A stretch of 64,000 bases of DNA, from NCBI GenBank assembly GCA_903936705.1, contig CAIZWN010000017.1, positions 33,181 to 97,180 of the forward strand, written 5' to 3'. The stretch is from an uncultured Myxococcales bacterium (GTDB lineage: Bacteria; Myxococcota_A; UBA9042; DTJE01). A program made the translations under genes and the position numbers. A model generated the notes under the pieces. It saw only the letters and a program-made list of their open reading frames with translations. It ran no database searches and was not told the origin of the DNA. Shown piece after piece: positions 17,421 to 26,210 of this stretch (the first letter of the stretch is position 1; every line of letters starts with the position of its first letter).

Positions 17421-17493
17421 TGAGCCCAGCGAGATTCGAACTCGCGACCAACGGCTTAAAAGGCCGCTGCTCTACCGGCTGAGCTATGGGCCC
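17421..17493 (-). tRNA. tRNA-Lys (anticodon TTT)
   Basis: Minus-strand cloverleaf: acceptor GGGCCCA with TGGGCTC (one G-T pair), D-arm TAGCTCAGCCGGTAGAGC, anticodon loop CTTTTAA with anticodon TTT, and T-arm GCGAGTTCGAATCTCGC. The discriminator base is A and CCA is not encoded. Confidence 0.97.
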
Positions 17494-17513
17494 GCCAAAA
17501 AGAAACGCGGGGA

Positions 17514-17543
17514 AATCTACTCCTTGAGACCGGTAGATGTCAA
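17514..17543 (-). promoter_or_regulatory. promoter of the tRNA-Lys/tRNA-Glu pair
   Basis: Minus strand: perfect TTGACA (17543-17538), an 18-base spacer, then TAGATT (17519-17514), about 20 bases ahead of tRNA-Lys. GC-rich CCCCGCG follows the -10, like a stringent discriminator. Confidence 0.6.
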
Positions 17544-17748
17544 GGGGATCCGCACGTGAGGTCTTCCGACCCCTTATTCTACCCGATGCAACCCATTTGA
17601 CACCGGGGTCAACGGTCCCCAGGCTTACCTCGGCAAGCTGCACCCCCAAGGTTGGCGCGGCCCCGCGGTCATATGCGCCCGCAGGCCGTTGACACCCTTC
17701 CGCCGGACGCGCGATAATCGCGACGATTCCATCTGTCGGAGCAGGCAC

Positions 17749-17943
17749 GTGGACCTCGAGGAGGACGACCTCGACGCGCTGGATGCCTACCAATCCATCG
17801 TGGACGAGGTGATCGCCGGAAGGACCGAGGGCCACAAATGCCCATCCTGCCTCGACGACGAGCTTGAATGCGATTTCGACGGCCTGCGAATCACGCTGAC
17901 CTGCCGGAAATGCGGACGGTTCTTCGAGGGTGTCCTGGGATGA
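17749..17943 (+). CDS. small zinc-ribbon protein heading the baseplate operon
   Basis: 64 residues. An acidic N-terminal helix (DLEEDDLDALDAYQSIVDEV) is followed by a zinc ribbon with two CxxC knuckles (CPSC and CRKC, 20 residues apart). GTG at 17749 is used because GGAGCAGG precedes it; a longer frame to 17689 lacks a ribosome site. The next gene starts five bases after its stop, so it belongs to the same transcript as the tail-like proteins. I know no defined role for such a protein in injection systems; it could be a structural or regulatory add-on. Confidence 0.7.
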   Translation: MDLEEDDLDALDAYQSIVDEVIAGRTEGHKCPSCLDDELECDFDGLRITLTCRKCGRFFEGVLG

Positions 17944-17947
17944 AACG

Positions 17948-18349
17948 ATGAAGAAGCACTTCCTGGGTCGAGGCATCGCCTTTCCCGTCGGCCTTGATGC
18001 CCGCGGGAACCTGGCTTTGTCCGAATACGAGACGAACATTGACGAGTCGATCCGCATCCTGCTGGGCACCGCCCCGGGCGAGCGCCCGATGAGGCCGGAT
18101 TTCGGCTGCCGCATCCACGACTTCGTCTTCCACCCCAACACGGTGTCCACGGCGTCCCTGGTGTCCTTCTATGTGCGCGAATGTCTGGCCAAGTGGGAAC
18201 CGCGCATCGAGGACATCAAGGTCACTGCAGCACCCGACGCATCACAGGAAAACGTCCTGCGGGTCGATATCGGCTTCCGCGTCCGACGCAGCAACAATAC
18301 GCGAAACCTGGTGTATCCATTTTTCCTCCGGCGGGAGCAGGACCTATGA
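17948..18349 (+). CDS. gp25-like baseplate wedge protein
   Basis: 133 residues of the GpW/Gp25 family, the lysozyme-fold wedge protein that starts sheath assembly in T4-like phages, type VI secretion and extracellular contractile injection systems (the Afp9/Pvc9 position). Diagnostic features are GRGIAFPVGLD at the N-terminus, LLGTAPGERPMRPDFGCRIHDFVF in the middle and an R-x-N-x-R-N-L-V-Y-P-F end. Length is normal. Its stop overlaps the start of the next gene (ATGA), showing translational coupling. Confidence 0.88.
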   Translation: MKKHFLGRGIAFPVGLDARGNLALSEYETNIDESIRILLGTAPGERPMRPDFGCRIHDFVFHPNTVSTASLVSFYVRECLAKWEPRIEDIKVTAAPDASQENVLRVDIGFRVRRSNNTRNLVYPFFLRREQDL

Positions 18350-21324
18350 TCCCGACCCCGAAACTGGACGACAGGACCTTCAAGGACATCGTGGACGAGG
18401 CCGTCAGGCTGATTCCGCAGTACTGCCCGGAATGGACGAATTTCAACCCGACCGATCCGGGCATCACGATGATCGAGTTGTTCGCCTGGATGACCGAGAT
18501 GGTTTTGTACAGGCTGAACCGCGTGCCCGACAAGAACCATCTGGCATTCCTGAACCTGATGGGCATCAAACTGAAGCCGCCTCAGCCAGCCAGGACGGTC
18601 CTGGCTTTCCAGATGTCGGTCAAGGGCGATCACGTTGTCGTTCCGCGCGGCACCACGGCCTCGACAAAGCCATCGACCGAGGGCCGGACCGTGTCCTTCG
18701 AGACCGAAACCGACCTGCTGGTCATGCGCAATCGCTTGCGCAAGTGTTTCAGCCAGTATGGCAAGAACTTCTCGGACCATTCCGCCTTGCTGGAAGCGCC
18801 AATCCTTGAAGGATTCGACCCGTTCGCCGGTACGGTGATTGCCGAACGCTACCTGTACCTTGGCGATCCTGGCATGGCTGCCCTGACCGAGGGATCGTCC
18901 CTGCGTATCCGCTTTCGATGCCCACACCCGCACGTCAGCGACCTGCTGGACCACCTGGACTGGGAGGTCTATGACGGGACGCGATGGAGCGTGGCGGTAC
19001 CATTGGACGAATCGGACGCCGAGAGCGTGGTCCTGCCGGCGCCACGAACCATCGCCCCAGCCACCGTCAACGAGGTTACGTCCTGTTTTGTCAGGGCGCG
19101 GCTGATTGATGTCCCGGCTTCCCCCGAAGTCACGATTGTCGATACGATCAACGGCGCACTGAAGGTGACAGGCGAAGGCCTGCTGCCTGACGCCTTGATT
19201 ACACGCACCCCCGACGACCAGTACCTGTCCCAGGACGCCAGCCGCCGGTTCCACCCGTTCGGGAAAGAACCGAAATCGCAGTCCGAGATGTATCTGCGCT
19301 GCGACCGCGCATTGGCCCACAAGGGCGCCCTGGTGCGACTGGACCTGGCTCTGGACGGCGGCGAGACCGAACGCCCGAACGCCTCCCCGGACCTTGCCCT
19401 GAAATGGGAATACTGGAACGCACGTTCGAAGAAATGGCGGCCGCTGGCGCTGGTTGTGCCATCCGAGAACAAGGTTGATGCGGCTGAAGGCGTGTCGTTC
19501 ATGGATTCCACTTTGGGATTCACGAGGCCCGGCGTCGTGTCGTTCCAGGTTCCAGATGATCTGTCCATTGTCGATGTAAACGGCAACGAGGGATGGTGGT
19601 TGCGCGTTCGAATCGACGCGGGCGACTACGGAGTTCCCGGAACATACGAATTGGACGGGGACCGATGGGTCTTCAAGGACGTACGACCAGTGCGCCCGCC
19701 GGCGGTTCGCGAGCTGGCGATCCGCTTCGAGGAAAAGGAACACCCGTTCGCCGTCGTGATGTCCGAGAACGACGGAGTTTTCGCCGACTTCACCGAGGCC
19801 GCCGAGGTCGATTACAAGCCGTTCCAGCCGTTGACGCCCGTGCCCGAGGCCAGCCCTACCATGTACATGGGCTTTGATGATTCCTTCCCGAACGACGAGG
19901 TCTCGCTGTTCGTACAGGTCACCGAGGATTCCGGTGTCAGGGATCCACTGCCTGGCGGTGCCGACGGCCACCCGAACGTCGTTGTGGCATGGGAATATTT
20001 CAACGGCAAGAACTGGCAAAACCTTTTCCCACGCGACGAGACGCAGGGTTTCCAGCATTCCGGCTTCGTGCGATTCGTGGGACCGGCCGACTTCCGCAAG
20101 TCCAAGCGTTTCGGCGAAAACCTCAACTGGCTGCGGGCACGCCTGGAGACAGGCGGTTACGTTGAGCCCCCGCGCATCGTGCGCATCCTGCTGAACACCG
20201 TGTATGCATCGAACCTGACGACGCTTGGGGAAACTATTCTGGGGTCGTCACAGGGAACACCGAACCAGGCCTTCAGACTGCCTCCGGGACCGGTGCTGCC
20301 GGGACAGGCGTTGATTGCGCTGGAGCGCGAGGCCCCCACCGACCTGGACCGCATCGCGATCCTGGACGACGAGGGCGAAACCGCCGTCCGCAACAACCCA
20401 GATGGCGGCTGGTGGGTGCGGTGGCACGAGGTCGAGGACCTGTACGAATCGCCTGCGGCCGGGCGGCACTATGTAAAGGACGTTACTACCGGCGAGATCC
20501 GTTTTGGTGACGGCATCCATGGAGCGATCCCGCCGAAGGGCGACCGGAATTTGAGACTGGCAAGTTTCCAGGTCGGCGGCGGCATGGACGGGAACGTGCC
20601 GGCTGGCGCCTTGTGCGTGATGCAGCAGTCATTGACCTTCATAGAAGGCGTCCAGAATCCCCTGCCCGCAGGCGGCGGATCGGATCTGGAGACGGTTGAC
20701 GAGGTCAAGTCGCGGGCACCGCACCTGTTCCGCAGCCGCTTTCGCGCCGTCACGGCCGAGGACTTCGAGGAGATCGCGAAGGAGGCGTCCACCTCGGTGG
20801 CCCGCGCACGCTGCATACCGTGTCGCGACCGCGAAGGCGAGGTCACTGTCGTCGTGGTACCAAAGGTCGCCGAGGACCCGACAGGCCAGCCCGTAAAGCC
20901 GCTTCCTTCGACCGAACTGATGCGTCGGGTCAAGGCCGAACTCGACCGCCGCAAGCTGGTCACCACGATCGTTCACGTCGTGCGCCCGCGCTACCGGCAC
21001 CTGGCGATTCACGTCGCCGTTTTGCGTTCGACTTCCGGTTCGTCCGAGGCCATCAAGGAGGAAATCATTAGGCGCGTCCGCGATTTCCTGCACCCGCTGC
21101 GCGGCGGGCGCAATCGTCGAGGCTGGCAGTTCGGGCGTCCCGTCTCGAAGATCGACATCTACCACGTATGCGAGGAGGTCGGCGGGGTGGACTTCGTGGA
21201 CCGGGTCGTCATGCGCGATCTGGACGCCGGCGTGGACCTGGACTTCGTCCGCCTGGCCGACGACGAACTGCCCTTTGCAACGGACGTGCTTGTCGAGGAA
21301 CGTGCTCACGAGAGGATTCTCTGA
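18346..21324 (+). CDS. baseplate assembly protein J-like (large wedge protein)
   Basis: 992 residues. The N-terminus (FNPTDPGITMIELFAWMTEM, then YRLNRVPDKN) is the signature of the 'putative baseplate assembly protein' family related to phage gpJ/T4 gp6 and to Afp11/Afp12. The middle (about 180-650) is a series of beta-rich segments with repeated W-E-Y/F-x-N patterns (ALKWEYWNARSKKWRPL; VVAWEYFNGKNWQNLF), suggesting a duplicated domain. The last ~270 residues (VKSRAPHLFRSRFRAVTAEDFEEIAKE onward) form the gpJ core. In a contractile machine it would build the wedge ring with gp25 and gpI. It starts inside the gp25 stop and overlaps the next start. Confidence 0.88.
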   Translation: MIPTPKLDDRTFKDIVDEAVRLIPQYCPEWTNFNPTDPGITMIELFAWMTEMVLYRLNRVPDKNHLAFLNLMGIKLKPPQPARTVLAFQMSVKGDHVVVPRGTTASTKPSTEGRTVSFETETDLLVMRNRLRKCFSQYGKNFSDHSALLEAPILEGFDPFAGTVIAERYLYLGDPGMAALTEGSSLRIRFRCPHPHVSDLLDHLDWEVYDGTRWSVAVPLDESDAESVVLPAPRTIAPATVNEVTSCFVRARLIDVPASPEVTIVDTINGALKVTGEGLLPDALITRTPDDQYLSQDASRRFHPFGKEPKSQSEMYLRCDRALAHKGALVRLDLALDGGETERPNASPDLALKWEYWNARSKKWRPLALVVPSENKVDAAEGVSFMDSTLGFTRPGVVSFQVPDDLSIVDVNGNEGWWLRVRIDAGDYGVPGTYELDGDRWVFKDVRPVRPPAVRELAIRFEEKEHPFAVVMSENDGVFADFTEAAEVDYKPFQPLTPVPEASPTMYMGFDDSFPNDEVSLFVQVTEDSGVRDPLPGGADGHPNVVVAWEYFNGKNWQNLFPRDETQGFQHSGFVRFVGPADFRKSKRFGENLNWLRARLETGGYVEPPRIVRILLNTVYASNLTTLGETILGSSQGTPNQAFRLPPGPVLPGQALIALEREAPTDLDRIAILDDEGETAVRNNPDGGWWVRWHEVEDLYESPAAGRHYVKDVTTGEIRFGDGIHGAIPPKGDRNLRLASFQVGGGMDGNVPAGALCVMQQSLTFIEGVQNPLPAGGGSDLETVDEVKSRAPHLFRSRFRAVTAEDFEEIAKEASTSVARARCIPCRDREGEVTVVVVPKVAEDPTGQPVKPLPSTELMRRVKAELDRRKLVTTIVHVVRPRYRHLAIHVAVLRSTSGSSEAIKEEIIRRVRDFLHPLRGGRNRRGWQFGRPVSKIDIYHVCEEVGGVDFVDRVVMRDLDAGVDLDFVRLADDELPFATDVLVEERAHERIL

Positions 21325-22226
21325 TGGAGCAGGCTGGCACACGCAGTGGCAGGGCCGGCTCGCCCGGCAGGACCAGGAAACTCCCGGTGCCGGATGTCAC
21401 CGGCCTGTCGCGCAAGATCGCCGAGAAGGTACTGGCAAGTGCCGGTTTTCTTCCCCCCAAGGTCCATTTTGTCGAGTCCTACGAACAGGCGGATACACTG
21501 GTAGCCCAGATGCCCGAACGGGGCACGCTGTGGGACGTCGACAAGCCTGTGACAATCCATGTGACAAGGGTCTCGTGGGTCCGCCACCTGCCTTCCGTGT
21601 ACAGGCCGAAACGCGCCGAAGATCCGTCGTTCCTGCGCGATTATCTGTGGATCTTCCAGCAAGTCCTGGACTCTGTAAGCCGCAAGATCGACTCGGTGCC
21701 CGAACTGTTCAACCCTGGAACCACGCCCCCCGAGTTTCTGGCCTGGCTGGCGTCGTGGTTTGCCATTTCGTTCGACGAATCCATGCCCGAAGCACATCGG
21801 CGCCGCATCCTGCGCGAGGCGCCCATGCTGTTCCGCATGCGAGGAACGCGACCCGCGATAGTGCGCCTGGTGAAGCTCTTCTCGGGTCTCGACGTCGAGA
21901 TCGAGGAAAACCGCTGGCCGTACCGCGGATTTCGGATCGGGGTTGCGTCCACCATCGGTCTGGACACGATGATCCTCCCGGAGATCTCGATGAGCCAGAC
22001 ATTCGTGGTGCGGATCCCGATGGCTTTCGAGGAAGTCGGCGAGGATCTCCTGCTGAGGCTGCACAAGGTCATAGAGGCCGAAAAGCCGGCACACAGCAAC
22101 TATTTCCTGCAGTTCACGGGCGTCGAGGGCGTTACCGAATACGAGGGAATGCGCGTCGGCGTCAGTTCGCAGATCGGAATAGGCATGACGGTTGACGAAG
22201 CGACCGACAAAGGGGACCCGTACTGA
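21324..22226 (+). CDS. tail protein I-like wedge protein with N-terminal PASTA domain
   Basis: 300 residues. After a basic N-terminus comes a PASTA-like domain (about 22-75: PVPDVTGLSRKIAEKVLASAGF), a fold best known for binding peptidoglycan stems in kinases and PBPs. The rest (about 85-290) matches phage tail protein I/Afp-type wedge proteins: LPSVYRPKRAEDPSFLRDYLWIF, then FLAWLASWFAISFDE and FRMRGTRPAIVRLVKLFSGLDVEIEE. ATG overlaps the upstream stop (TGATG). A cell-wall-binding module on a wedge protein would place the assembly at the envelope; that is inference. Confidence 0.82.
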   Translation: MEQAGTRSGRAGSPGRTRKLPVPDVTGLSRKIAEKVLASAGFLPPKVHFVESYEQADTLVAQMPERGTLWDVDKPVTIHVTRVSWVRHLPSVYRPKRAEDPSFLRDYLWIFQQVLDSVSRKIDSVPELFNPGTTPPEFLAWLASWFAISFDESMPEAHRRRILREAPMLFRMRGTRPAIVRLVKLFSGLDVEIEENRWPYRGFRIGVASTIGLDTMILPEISMSQTFVVRIPMAFEEVGEDLLLRLHKVIEAEKPAHSNYFLQFTGVEGVTEYEGMRVGVSSQIGIGMTVDEATDKGDPY

Positions 22227-22243
22227 ACCATTTGGAGGCAGCG

Positions 22244-23764
22244 ATGGCCGAGCGCACGATTTTCAAGCGCCTGAACTTCTTCCGGGGCTTCCTGACCACC
22301 GAAGAGGACTGGAACGACGGCGAACGATACCATGTGGGCAAGCGGATGCTGCACAGCCAGGCACTGCATGCGCCTGGCGTGGTGTCCCAGCACATGGATG
22401 GCCTGCTGGTGCGCCAGCGTGGGCGTGGCGATCTGAACGTCGAGATCTCGGCAGGCTATGCCATCGACGGGCAGGGACGCGACCTGCTGCTGCCCGAGCC
22501 GGTGATCAAGGCGATCAATCCGGGCGACTTCCGACTGCCGCAGACCGTCTATGTCATCCTGTCCTACACCGAGGAACCTAGCGATTTTGTCGCGTACAAG
22601 GAGAACCTTCAGTTCAAGGGACACAAGCGCATCCAGGAAGGCGTAAAGGTCGAGATTACCGCACGAGAACCGGACATCGCGCAGGAAGTGGAACTGGGCC
22701 GCATCCAGTTGGACAAGGGCGTGAAGGCAGTCAAGGACGCACTGGACCCGGCCACCCCGCATCCCAACGAGATCGACCTGCGGTTCGTTCCCCAGGCGGG
22801 CGTTGCGGGTTCGTTCATGCGGCCGTCCGAAAGGACGGACATGGCCGAACTGCTGGCATCCAAGATGTCCGTGTACACGCACATGGCTCACGTTCTGAAG
22901 ATTTCGATGGCCCTGGACGTCCTGCACGCCACCATCACCATAGACATGTTGCTGGTGGCCGGGCTGGTTGACTACAGGAACATTTTCGCCCTGATGGGAA
23001 ACCTGATCGCATTGCAGCGCAGCCTGATCCTCGACGTCGAGCGGGACCACGTCGAATTGTCGCAGTCAAAGGAATTCGGAACCTACAAGTGGAATGTCGA
23101 AAGCGTGAAACTGGACCGCCGGCACTCCAAGGAACTGCTGGTGGACATCATGACCACCCAGCGCAACGCCACCGAGGCGCTGAAATCGCTGTTTGCACAG
23201 GCACTGCGGCAGCGCACCAAATCAAGGACGACTCCCGAGATTCCAACGGAATTGATCTGGGACAAGATCAAGGTTCGCAGCGAGGACTTCGGAGAAACGC
23301 TCAGCGTCGAGGGACGCGACTTCAAGCGTGTGGACCTGTTGGATATCTTCGACGAGGCAAGCGAAAAGAAGCACCACTTCGCCATAGCTGACGAGAAGGA
23401 CCGCTATCGCAGCCGCCAGCGCCTGAAGTACCCCGACGGCGTTCTGGTCGAGGATGTTGGCGTTCATTACGAGGGTGGCAACTGTACGTTCGAAGTGTTC
23501 AACATCGAGGCGAACCGCGACGTCATCCTTGTGACGCGAATAGACTACGTGCGAGGCGACTACGAATGCGAGGTGCACGTCAACGGCCGCAAGGCACAAA
23601 ACCTCCAGGTGCCCGGCAACGACATGAAGTTCCGCTGGCGCAACTGGCCGTATGTGATTCCTGCGGAACTGGCCTCGGAACCGGTTCTGCGCGTGACACT
23701 GACCCCGATCAAGCAGGACCGTGACGTCAATCTGTTCAAGGTATGGGCCTACCAGGCGGTTTAG
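22244..23764 (+). CDS. conserved protein of tail-like baseplate operons, unknown role
   Basis: 506 residues. The opening (IFKRLNFFRGFLTTEEDWNDGERYHVGKRML) and GYAIDGQGRDLLLPEP recur in proteins encoded beside gpJ/gpI-like genes in extracellular-injection-type clusters. Residues ~1-190 look beta-rich. A long helical part (about 215-345, with many Leu/Ile and charged heptads: DMAELLASKMSVYTHMAHVL) follows, and a C-terminal beta domain ends GNDMKFRWRNWPYVIPAEL. GGAGG lies six bases before the ATG, 17 bases after gpI. It could be a wedge, fibre or adaptor; none is proven. It ends the operon. Confidence 0.65.
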   Translation: MAERTIFKRLNFFRGFLTTEEDWNDGERYHVGKRMLHSQALHAPGVVSQHMDGLLVRQRGRGDLNVEISAGYAIDGQGRDLLLPEPVIKAINPGDFRLPQTVYVILSYTEEPSDFVAYKENLQFKGHKRIQEGVKVEITAREPDIAQEVELGRIQLDKGVKAVKDALDPATPHPNEIDLRFVPQAGVAGSFMRPSERTDMAELLASKMSVYTHMAHVLKISMALDVLHATITIDMLLVAGLVDYRNIFALMGNLIALQRSLILDVERDHVELSQSKEFGTYKWNVESVKLDRRHSKELLVDIMTTQRNATEALKSLFAQALRQRTKSRTTPEIPTELIWDKIKVRSEDFGETLSVEGRDFKRVDLLDIFDEASEKKHHFAIADEKDRYRSRQRLKYPDGVLVEDVGVHYEGGNCTFEVFNIEANRDVILVTRIDYVRGDYECEVHVNGRKAQNLQVPGNDMKFRWRNWPYVIPAELASEPVLRVTLTPIKQDRDVNLFKVWAYQAV

Positions 23765-23947
23765 GATCCGAATTCGTGAAGACAATTACTCAGGATTAGG
23801 ATCGCCCTCTTCGGCGCCCGATTCTACGCACTATTTCAGGTCAACCATCACTGGAATCTTGCATCACATATACGAAGAAACACAGGCCTGATAGTGGCAC
23901 TCCACGGCCACCATTCGGCGTGGGCAGACAACGCGTCAATAATTTAC

Positions 23948-23976
23948 TTGCGTCCCGATTTTGATCAATCTACACT
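23948..23976 (+). promoter_or_regulatory. likely promoter of the KOW-like gene
   Basis: TTGCGT, 17-base spacer, TACACT; about 90 bases before the start codon. The stretch 23765-24067 is AT-richer than its neighbours and otherwise holds no gene I can support. Confidence 0.4.
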
Positions 23977-24067
23977 TCCTTCTGCGTTCATGGGTTAAGT
24001 GGCGATACCCACCCAGACACGGGCGATTCGCCTTGGATTTTTAGCGCAGTGCGTCATTGGAGGGAAC

Positions 24068-24583
24068 ATGGGAGATACAAGCAAGGATGATTTCTACGTT
24101 GACGAACTCAAAAGCGCCCTTCAGGACTGGCACAAGGTCCACAAGGAACTGACAAAGCTCACAGAAGAACGGCGTCAAAAAGGACGCCTGGTACGCAGCC
24201 TTCTATCCGTCATCAAACTCCAGAAGGGTGAGAGCGGAACCCGTGACCTCCTGGAGACCAAGGGACTGACGATCACCGCACGGCCTTTCCTGACGATTGA
24301 AACCCTGCATACGGCCGGCACAGCCACCGTCGTGCGGCGTCGCAGGGGAACGCGCCAGGCTGTCGAGCCGGCGACCGTGCTGGAGAAGGGGACCCGCGTA
24401 AAGATGCTGGCTGGCATGTACCAGGGCTATTCCGGGATCATCGCCTCGACCCAGGCCCGTCAGGGCAAGCGCGGGCTGGACGTGACGTACTTCCTGGCCC
24501 TGGAAGGTCCCAGGGGCGACAGGAAGCGCACATCCGTGAAGCACGGCGCCCTGAACAAGTCATGGCAGGTCAAGAACGGCTAG
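24068..24583 (+). CDS. coiled-coil protein with KOW-like C-terminal domain
   Basis: 171 residues. The N-terminal half is a charged helix (about 10-60: KSALQDWHKVHKELTKLTEERRQKGRL), the C-terminal half resembles a KOW/Tudor beta-barrel: GTRVKMLAGMYQGYSGIIAS recalls the 'G-x-V-x-V-x-x-G-x-x-x-G-x-x-G' KOW pattern of NusG and ribosomal proteins. Highly basic overall, so nucleic-acid binding is likely. GGAGGG precedes the ATG at 24068; an upstream in-frame start at 23999 has no ribosome site. Not obviously part of the baseplate operon, from which it is separated by 300 bases and its own promoter. Confidence 0.6.
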   Translation: MGDTSKDDFYVDELKSALQDWHKVHKELTKLTEERRQKGRLVRSLLSVIKLQKGESGTRDLLETKGLTITARPFLTIETLHTAGTATVVRRRRGTRQAVEPATVLEKGTRVKMLAGMYQGYSGIIASTQARQGKRGLDVTYFLALEGPRGDRKRTSVKHGALNKSWQVKNG

Positions 24584-24646
24584 GCCGCAATGATTTGATC
24601 TCAACCTCCCGGCTGACTGTGCGACCCGACTGGATCCCCACTCAAA

Positions 24647-26134
24647 CTATGCATCGCGGCGTTTTGGCCCGAACGGCCTGGGTCCGGAAGGCTTGCGAAT
24701 GGTAGGACGGGCCCCTTCTGTGGCCAGTACACGCCGGCTCCTTTCCGAATCCGGCCTTATCGTGAAAAGACGGGATCTACCCACCTGCACGGCATCCAGC
24801 GGAGCATCACGACCCGGCTGCCGCAAGTCCCTGCGTCGGGCAACCTGTACAGGCTGTTCTGTCTGGGCGTCAGCGCGCGAGAAATGTATGGCAAGAAGCG
24901 CAGCATCAACCAGGGTCGCCAATGGCGGTTCCCTGTTCCCGCAGGCGACAATGACGTGGGCACCGGCGCCCCCATCGACCCTCATCCACAGGTCGTCCGC
25001 CTCGGCAACTTCGAACGTCAGGCGCGCAGCCATGTCCGGACTGGGAGACACCCAGATCGGCGTCCCGTCGTCCGCCCGGAATCTGCGAACACCTGGCGGT
25101 GGACCAAATGCGTTCTTCACGGGTGTCGACTGACGGGCAGGGGCAGGGGCAGGGGCAGGAGGTCTGGCAGCCACGGCACCTCGTTCCCTACTACCTGCAG
25201 CGGGCCGGTCGGCGGGCCTTTCGGCGGGCCGGCCTTCCGACTGTGAGTCGAGATAACGCCGCGCCATCTCCAGGCTGTCGGACTGTCCTTCACGCAGCGA
25301 GGTCAACAGGCCACGAACACGATCGGCTGCCGCACTTGCGGCAATAACCCTTTTCTCCTGCCACTCGACGGCACCATCGCGCACAGGCATTTCGCCGTTC
25401 AAGACAATCTCGCCGCCGGCAACTGCCGCCGCCTGCTGCCTTGTCTTGGACAAATCAGCCGTGATGGCCTGGGCCTTCTTCTCCTCGTTCGCCAGGGCGG
25501 TATGCAGGGCCGCGCGAACCGCGACGAAAGCCAGCGCACGCCCCTCCCTGGCCTCCTCGGTGTCATAGAACGCCTCGACATGAGCCGAGACCGACCCGCC
25601 CTGCCCCACGAACCGCAGCGTCTCGACCTTGTCGTGCTCGTGCCTCAGGGGCCGCGCATAACGGGATCCGTACTTGAGATCACGCCGCTGGGACTTGTTC
25701 GGCGCCAACATTGCCTGGATCACGCTGCGATCGTCGCAAAGAAAGAGGTTCGGATGCTGCCCGGAACACTCGAACAGCAGACTCCGGCGTCGCTCGCCGA
25801 CCGCAAACTCGATACCCACAACCCGGTCCCCGAACAGCCGCTTGATGCCGGTTATCCGACCCTGGCGCAGTTCGCGCCACGACCGGTCCGAAAAGTCCCT
25901 GGATTGGACTGGCACGCGCTCGGCGGCGCTCCTGTCACCAACATGAGTCGTCAGGTGCAGTCGCGAGTAATGAGGCCTGGCACACAGCAGCAACCGCAGG
26001 ATCTTTCCGCCCGCTCCAAAGCGCAACACGACAGATGGACCCGGAAGGACATCCACCCCAGCGAGAACCGCGCCCGACAGGGCCACGGCCAACTCGGCCA
26101 CGACCGCATCGATCTCCGTCAGGCTCAACGTCAT
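24647..26134 (-). CDS. NFACT-family RNA-binding protein (RqcH/FbpA-like)
   Basis: 495 residues. NFACT-N domain (about 1-185) begins LTEIDAVVAELAVALSGAVL and includes RRDLKYGSRYARP. A coiled segment (about 195-280) follows, then a Pro/Ala/Arg-rich linker (about 300-335), and the NFACT-R domain (about 345-450): FRADDGTPIWVSPSPDMAARL and DDLWMRVDGGAGAHVIV. Bacterial relatives (RqcH) bind 50S subunits obstructing peptidyl-tRNA and add alanine tails in ribosome quality control; others act as fibronectin-binding FbpA. The C-terminus is basic. ATG at 26134 has GGAGGGG before it. The low-complexity linker is longer than I would expect. Confidence 0.8.
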   Translation of the reverse strand: MTLSLTEIDAVVAELAVALSGAVLAGVDVLPGPSVVLRFGAGGKILRLLLCARPHYSRLHLTTHVGDRSAAERVPVQSRDFSDRSWRELRQGRITGIKRLFGDRVVGIEFAVGERRRSLLFECSGQHPNLFLCDDRSVIQAMLAPNKSQRRDLKYGSRYARPLRHEHDKVETLRFVGQGGSVSAHVEAFYDTEEAREGRALAFVAVRAALHTALANEEKKAQAITADLSKTRQQAAAVAGGEIVLNGEMPVRDGAVEWQEKRVIAASAAADRVRGLLTSLREGQSDSLEMARRYLDSQSEGRPAERPADRPAAGSRERGAVAARPPAPAPAPARQSTPVKNAFGPPPGVRRFRADDGTPIWVSPSPDMAARLTFEVAEADDLWMRVDGGAGAHVIVACGNREPPLATLVDAALLAIHFSRADAQTEQPVQVARRRDLRQPGRDAPLDAVQVGRSRLFTIRPDSERSRRVLATEGARPTIRKPSGPRPFGPKRRDA

Positions 26135-26210
26135 CCGTCCCCTCCGCCGTCCCCGGCTGTTTGACTCTAGCACGCCCGCTGGCTATCGTGGCCACTATCC
26201 GGAGGTTGCC

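Noticed and set aside
17749..23764. Calling the locus a prophage, type VI secretion or full eCIS
   Set aside because: No capsid, integrase, sheath, tube, spike or ATPase genes in the window.
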